Below, one piece after another: positions 58,371-64,000 of a stretch of 64,000 nucleotides of DNA. The notes beneath the pieces are model-generated. The model worked only from the letters and a program-made list of their open reading frames with translations, ran no database searches and was not told the DNA's origin. The DNA comes from Macquaria australasica (taxonomy: Eukaryota; Chordata; Actinopteri; Centrarchiformes; Percichthyidae), in assembly GCA_005408345.1 (NCBI GenBank), contig SEMN01000201.1, positions 186,001-250,000 on the forward strand, given 5' to 3'. Made by a program: the position numbers and the translations under genes. How positions within the stretch are numbered: position 1 is the stretch's first letter; each line of letters begins with the position of its first letter.

Positions 58371-61300
58371 GTAAGAGGAAAAGAGAAAAGACGAGAAGAA
58401 AAGAGAAGAGGAAATTTCAGTTTGACGTGGTCTAAATGCTGTTTTGAAAGGTTTCACTAGAGTTACTTGTAGTGGAAAGTTTTACTCTGACATGCTATAA
58501 ATGGTGTTTCAGGGAAGTTCATTAGTATTGTTTTCAGCAGAGAATTTCAGTATAGCATGGTCTAAGTGCTGTTTTACAGACCGTTCCCCCTTGCCAAGAA
58601 CACATTTCCGGGGGAAATACTGGCAGAAATCTCCCCCTGTGTCACGTTGCCTGCCAGTAGGAGAGGAAAAGAATTGGTTTCTTTACTGCACGGCACATTT
58701 AAGAAAAAATGAGGCCAGTGCCGTTTCTCATCTTTCCCTTTCTAACCACATTCTACCTGGGATTTATGTGTCTCAGTCAGAGTATTTACATTTTGTCTTT
58801 TATCATTACTTTGTCCGTCTCTCACAGATACGTGTGCATGAATAGAACAAAATTACAGGATGGCAGCCAGCCTTTATCTTTTGCAAATCATCCTCTTTAT
58901 CTCCATCTCGCATGCTTTTATTCACACACTCACACTCACACTATATTTGCTTTTGTCTTCTCTCTCACTCTTCAGGTTTTTTTTCTTCTTTCTGTAGCAA
59001 AAGATGCTGCTGGGATTTCTTTTTCTTATCTTATTGGTCACAGTGCGCAGAGAAGGGAAGACATTAGGATGGAGAGAGAGCAGGAAGACGGATAATTCCC
59101 TCGTTTAATTGGTTTCAAACTTTTTTCTTGCCTGGAAGACCAACTTCCTACACTGCTGTGGCCAAAACATGGACATTGATGCTAAACCCATTAAATTTCA
59201 CTGTAATTGGTCAAGCTATGAGCTCACGTTAACAAAGCTTTCACAGTTGATTGTCATTCTCTGCAGCAGTGCTCACAAATCCCTGTCATTTAACTTGGAT
59301 AAAGTAGTCAGCTTCAGACTCTTAATTTCCCCGTCATGTATTCAGCTGCTCTTACTGCAGCCACAGGAAGTAAATGAGAGCAGGACACCCAAACTGAAAC
59401 ATTAGTTGTAATATGAGACGTTTCATGTTTTTATACCTGCAGTTAGTGGCAGATCCCTGTACTCTAATTAAGAGGAGAGAAATAATTGTAAACCTTTGGC
59501 ACTTTAATATAGCTAAGGGTTTTCTTTGCAATTATTTGTGATATTTTTGATATTTTAACATGGTTAAGTTATTCGACTCTTGATTTGTAAACCTTTGGCA
59601 CTATTTATTGCACTATGAGCTCACCGAGGCTGCTTCCTAACATCATTTGTTATAATGGCAATAAAGTTAAGTCAATTATTTATGTTTTTGCACAATAACA
59701 CATGTATTTTTTCCACACATACTGCTTACCGGTATCTCAAATGTCTTGTTCATAAAATCAAATTTCTCATGGATGAACTCTAAAGTAAAGCTATGAGTAT
59801 ATGATTCCAAATTTAACTATTTCATAAACACAATCTCAATTAGTTTTGAAGTTAAAAACACAGCACAGTTTCTTATGATCATGTTCCTGTGTTTGATCAT
59901 TTTATGATATTGACCTTTTGCCTCATTTTGTTTTTTCACTATAGAAATATAATGCTGCACTTACAGCTAATAGGAAGCCTAAATATTATGCCTAGCCATA
60001 AATGTGTAAAATATTGCATTGTATTCTATTTAAATCTACAGGCTGCTGTCTTTCTTTGAAAGATTCCTGCATTAAAGAGACACAGGGACTTCTATGTAGT
60101 CTAATTTTAAAGCAGCATTAAATGTTTTTTTGCCACTACGAGGCAGAAGAACATTTATACTATTATCACGTTATAAAGCTGTTATGACTGATGTGTTGAC
60201 AAAAAACAGTCTACAGCTCAGTTGGAGTCATGTTACTGGCCACCTAATGAATGTGTAGAACAAGTGAAAAACATCAACGTTGGACGATTCTGAAAATCCC
60301 TGGATTACGTTCAATGCCAACATTTTTTTAAACATCCATTGCACATGTTTTTAGCCATATTGTACATATTTTTAAAATATTTTTTCACATTTTATTGTCA
60401 ATTTTATATTTATTTATGCTTCTTGACTTGAAGTACTTGCTTTATTTTTCTTTATATTTTCTACTTACTATGTTTATTGTTATGCACCAATATACCAAGG
60501 CAAATTCCTTGTATGTGAAAACCTACCGGATGAGAAACTTGATTCTGATTCTGATTCTGATTCTGATTCTGACGTGACAACTAAAACACTTAGTTGAAGT
60601 TAGGTAACAATCATGGTTATTTTAATCGCAGGTATGTGACAGGAGACGGCCTTCTGTCTCCTGCATGAAAGTCAGACTCGTTACTCAACCACCCACCACT
60701 CCAACCTGCACACCCTTACAATCCGCCTAGCTGGCATTGGATGTAAATCGTGAGGTGCAGAATCATCCAATGTGGAAGTAATTCCTATGGATACTGGATT
60801 GTCTTTGGCAGCTAGATGTTAGATTTGTTTTAGCGGTATTATCAGAGCTTGGTTGCTGAGAACAAGGAAATTGGGTTGAGCAGTGAGACTCATCCATACA
60901 TAAATGTGCTGAAAATGAGCTAAAACAGGCTATAAAGCTCCGTAGCACTGCTCTGTGGATTCGTCACTATGAGCTACCCTCTTCCACACATGTATTCATT
61001 TGATTCACTGTGATATTAATTGATGCGGCTTTGATGTTTTTACACAACGTTTGGCTTGTAATACATAAAGGTTTCTGTAATACAAATTAAAGTGAGTGAG
61101 AACAAGGGGCTTGGCAAAACGGATTTAAAGACATCACGAGACACAGATGAGTTGCGCAGCCACTACAGTAAATGACGCCGTAAGCAAAGTGCATCAGTTT
61201 GAGCCGCGGAGAGAAAATACAGAGGAACATAGTCATGTCAGGGTGTATTATAGAGACCCAGAGCTGGAATGATGATGCACAGTGTGAGAGACTGGCTCAA

Positions 61301-62976
61301 TCACTGAATGTGATTGAAGTGCCATGTGTGGTACTCAAAACTCTGGCCCTCGTGATGCATTGCCCACTCCTCATTTTACCTCCTCGGCCAACTCTAAGAT
61401 GTATCATCATGACCAGTCACCTGCTAACCGCAACCCAGCTGGACGTCAGTGCCAGTCATGCTAACAAAAGAATAATTATTTGGCAGTAATATTGTGGTTA
61501 ATTGGAAAATGTCTTGACCTCAATTTTCTGTTTATATTTCTGGTGTATGCGTTAATGTGCATGCTGTATTTGCTCAAATGCGTGTTTATTTGCACATACT
61601 GCTTGTGTGCAGGTGGCGGTCTGCCTCTCTGCATCCATGTGCTCCTCTCTCTGTGTGTGCTCATGTGTTTTTATGTGTGAGAGGGGTTAGAGAGAAGTCA
61701 CTGAGTCAATGCATGACCTTGTCTAACCGACTGGGTATCAAACTCATGACAACTAAAACTTTTCCAGCCCTAAAGCCTATTTATACACTCATACAGGCCT
61801 CTTTGATGTCGGCACTTAAAAGCACCACTAACTCACCCTGGAGGAAGAGCCTGGCACACAGAGGATGCTCTGGATGTCTCAGCCTGTGTGCGTACGTGTG
61901 TGCACGCGTGGGTGCATGTGTGTGTGTGTACGTCTGGGTATGTGTGAGAATGTGTGTTTGTATGTATGTGTGTGTGTGCTTGCCATCCGTGTTTAGCTTT
62001 GTGATGACTAACCATTTTTTAACTTTCATATTTCTAGACTTTACACCTCTCATCCCTTTCATGTCCATCTGCTCCAGTGTCTGAGGTGCAGTCTTTGTTT
62101 TGGGGTGAGATTTTTTAATAAGCTTTCACACATTTAAATTCTTCCAGCATCTCCTCTTTAAGAATAATTTCTCTTCAGTTCAAGTCTAAACCTTTACTGT
62201 AATCTTTCAGATTCTTGAGTAGATATATTGTACCTGTGTCTTTCCGGTCAACAAGCCACTGATCTGCCAGCCTACATTGTATTTCTCATCTTATATACCA
62301 CAGACTTGGAGTGTCCTTGGCAGCATGCCATTTCAATTATCTTTCGCTTTTACTTTCTCTAGAGTAATCTTGTAATCTTACTGCTATCCACCTCAGTCTC
62401 AACCCAAGTCTTTGAAAATCACTTAGCATTTTTTTTCTCTCTTTAATGTCCATCAAATATTAAATCTTTTTTTCTGTTTCATTCTGTTCATTCTGTGTGT
62501 CTTGCTGCTGCCTCATGCTGTGCAGAAGCCTGGTGCATGCTTTGCAGTAATATTTTGTGACATTTTCATTTAAAAAAACATCAATTGTCCTGTTATTTAT
62601 CTCTGATTAACATAACACAACAGTGATTCAACTTAAACCAGGTTCATCTTCTGTTGTAAGCACTTGTCATCTTCTTGAATTGAAATCTCTTACTAACTAG
62701 AAGCGATATATTAACATTTCCATTTTTCTGGAATAATCAGAGGAGGGGCTGACCACTTACCAATGAACAGTGATAGTTACTACGAGATAACAGTCAACCA
62801 CAAGAGTGAATTAACTGAAATCTTGAAGATAGCCACTTAAAGGTACCCTGTGGAGGTTGTGACCACTAGTAGTGCTATAGAGCAATGTTTGCATTACTGG
62901 GTTTCCATTTTTTTCTTGTATTTTGTGAATGCACATGGGTGTGCGCACACGCGGCTGATGCGGTACACATGGTACA
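58371..62976. other. Non-coding stretch right of the candidate exon
   Basis: No exon recognised. Contains a CACACTCACAC/TGTG-rich patches (58920-58945, 61880-61980), a LINE tail (60466-60573) and AT-rich sequence. Several open frames of 60-175 codons here are low-complexity or without family resemblance. Confidence 0.45.
60466..60573 (+). repeat. LINE-type 3' tail with (GATTCT)5
   Basis: TTATGCACCAATATACCAAG, GCAAATTCCTTGTATGTGAA, ACTTGATTCTGATTCTGATT: the same family as 50611-50689, here with the full six-base tandem tail. Confidence 0.8.
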
Positions 62977-63459
62977 TGTCAGGGTTCGAAGTGCGGGCAG
63001 CAGGGGAAGGACCCAAACGCAGATGGAACAGGCAGACTGGTGCAGTTCAATTACTTATTTATAAAAGCTTACAGGCAGGTACTGGTAGGCAGGCAAGCAG
63101 GTAGAGAGGTAGACAGGCATCAGTCAAGCAGGCTGAGGTTTGGGTGACAGAAGCTCATAAGCAAAAACACAAGGCAGACAGCAACATAGCAACAAGAAAA
63201 AAACCGACAAAGGACCAAAGGATCTGGGCTGGTGTATGTGGGGAGTGGCTGATGAGGGAAGTGAGAACAGGTGAGCAGGTGAATGAGGAAGTCTGGTGGA
63301 AAAGTCTGAGGCTGGCAGGTCTGGGGATTTGGAAAAAAGTACATGGCCTGGGGCTGGAGACAGGGACAGATAGAGACCACTCTGCTGTTTCTATAGAGAA
63401 GAGGGGATGGGGATGGGAGAGTGTGGCTGCAAAAAGGGACTGAGAGACAAACTGTGACA
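62977..63459. mobile_element. Putative DNA element with TGTCA/TGACA termini
   Basis: Starts TGTCAGGGTTCG and ends AACTGTGACA; the first ten bases and the reverse complement of the last ten agree at eight positions. GTACA flanks both ends (62972-62976, 63460-63464). The interior carries GGCAGG-type short repeats (63070-63120). It has the look of a non-autonomous transposon; the superfamily is not clear. Confidence 0.5.
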
Positions 63460-63464
63460 GTACA

Positions 63465-64000
63465 TGGTTTCACCTATACTACTAATCAACAGGCGGTGGA
63501 AATGCGCCAAAGAAAAGTGGCAATGCACCACCAAAATGCAGGGATGAAGAAGACGGTAAGCTGGCAAACATGGATGGAAATAATGTAGGTTTCATATTAA
63601 AAAGAGCAGGGTCCACATTATATTCAGTCAGGTGGTCAGGTGGGGTCACGTTGTATTACCGCAGATCTTGGGTCTGTGTGTCAATATGTGTAAAACCCGA
63701 GTGGATCGACTTAATATCAAGTAGTGCATCATAAGCATCACAAGAGAATAATATGTCTTTTGATGTGAAACAGAGTGTGTGAACCATCAAGTGCAGGAAA
63801 AATTAGATGTTGTAGCAATCAGTTGCTGTTCGTGGGGGAGCATCAGGCTGGATCGGGTCTGCTTATCCTTGGGTCTACACCCAATAGTGATGTCACAGGG
63901 TACTGACACACCCAAGAGTACACTTCTACATCAAGTTAAGCCATTTGAGGTCAGCAAAAACAACACTGTCAGCAGGAGATCTGGTATTAAATTGCTCTTT
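63465..64000. other. Right end of window, nothing recognised
   Basis: No exon, RNA gene or clear repeat seen. Confidence 0.4.

Noticed and set aside
61557..62084. 175-codon plus-strand open frame
   Set aside because: Driven by a TG-rich low-complexity tract giving alternating C/V/R residues; no domain.
1..64000. CRISPR arrays, operons, phage or plasmid features
   Set aside because: All genes are spliced vertebrate genes; no regularly spaced repeats or bacterial gene organisation exist here.

Overview
The window is nuclear DNA from a ray-finned fish, most likely a percomorph teleost. Four spliced protein-coding genes have vertebrate exon structure (GT-AG introns, exon phases that add up across every junction). 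Introns and spacers carry repeat families I recognise as typical of teleosts: hAT-type and piggyBac-type MITEs, a tRNA-headed SINE, LINE tails ending in GATTCT repeats, and CA/TG microsatellites. The species cannot be named from the sequence alone.

Layout, left to right. (1) 135-16126, minus strand: dnai3 (WDR63), an axonemal inner-arm dynein intermediate chain. The N-terminal 701 codons in 18 coding exons are present; the C-terminus lies beyond base 1. Its untranslated first exon is near 17.4 kb. (2) About 17.38-17.78 kb: a compact head-to-head promoter shared with mcoln3, containing a near-consensus RFX X-box. (3) 19904-25917, plus strand: mcoln3 (TRPML3-like cation channel), 13 coding exons, with one exon cut by a 915-base run of N. 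Its first intron holds a decayed extra copy of coding exon 5 between two tandem repeat units. (4) 27194-38206, minus strand, tail-to-tail with mcoln3: gpsm2 (LGN), 14 coding exons, with an optional N-terminal exon at 41.1 kb and a CpG-rich first exon at 46.3-46.5 kb. (5) 49289-55519, minus strand: a fetuin-B-like gene, 7 exons, complete, with the twelve cysteines expected of fetuins. (6) 55.5-64 kb: mostly repeats and low-complexity sequence, with one candidate signal-peptide first exon at 58314-58370 on the plus strand whose gene I cannot identify.

The genes do not form one pathway. dnai3 (cilia) and mcoln3 (endolysosomal channel) share a promoter region, an arrangement also present in human as I recall the map (MCOLN3 and DNAI3 head to head). 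gpsm2 (spindle orientation, Gi binding) and the fetuin (secreted, liver-type) are on other human chromosomal segments, so the junctions mcoln3-gpsm2 and gpsm2-fetub are fish-type order.

I found no evidence of a wholly new system. The most interesting points are: a fetuin-B-like protein whose CPDCP linker reads CPTCP, losing the aspartate reported to act on the protease zinc; a furin-like site that would make it a two-chain protein; a TRPML3 in which the second of three pH-sensing histidines is lysine; the exon-5 duplicate in mcoln3 intron 1; and several transposon insertions whose target-site duplications are still perfect.
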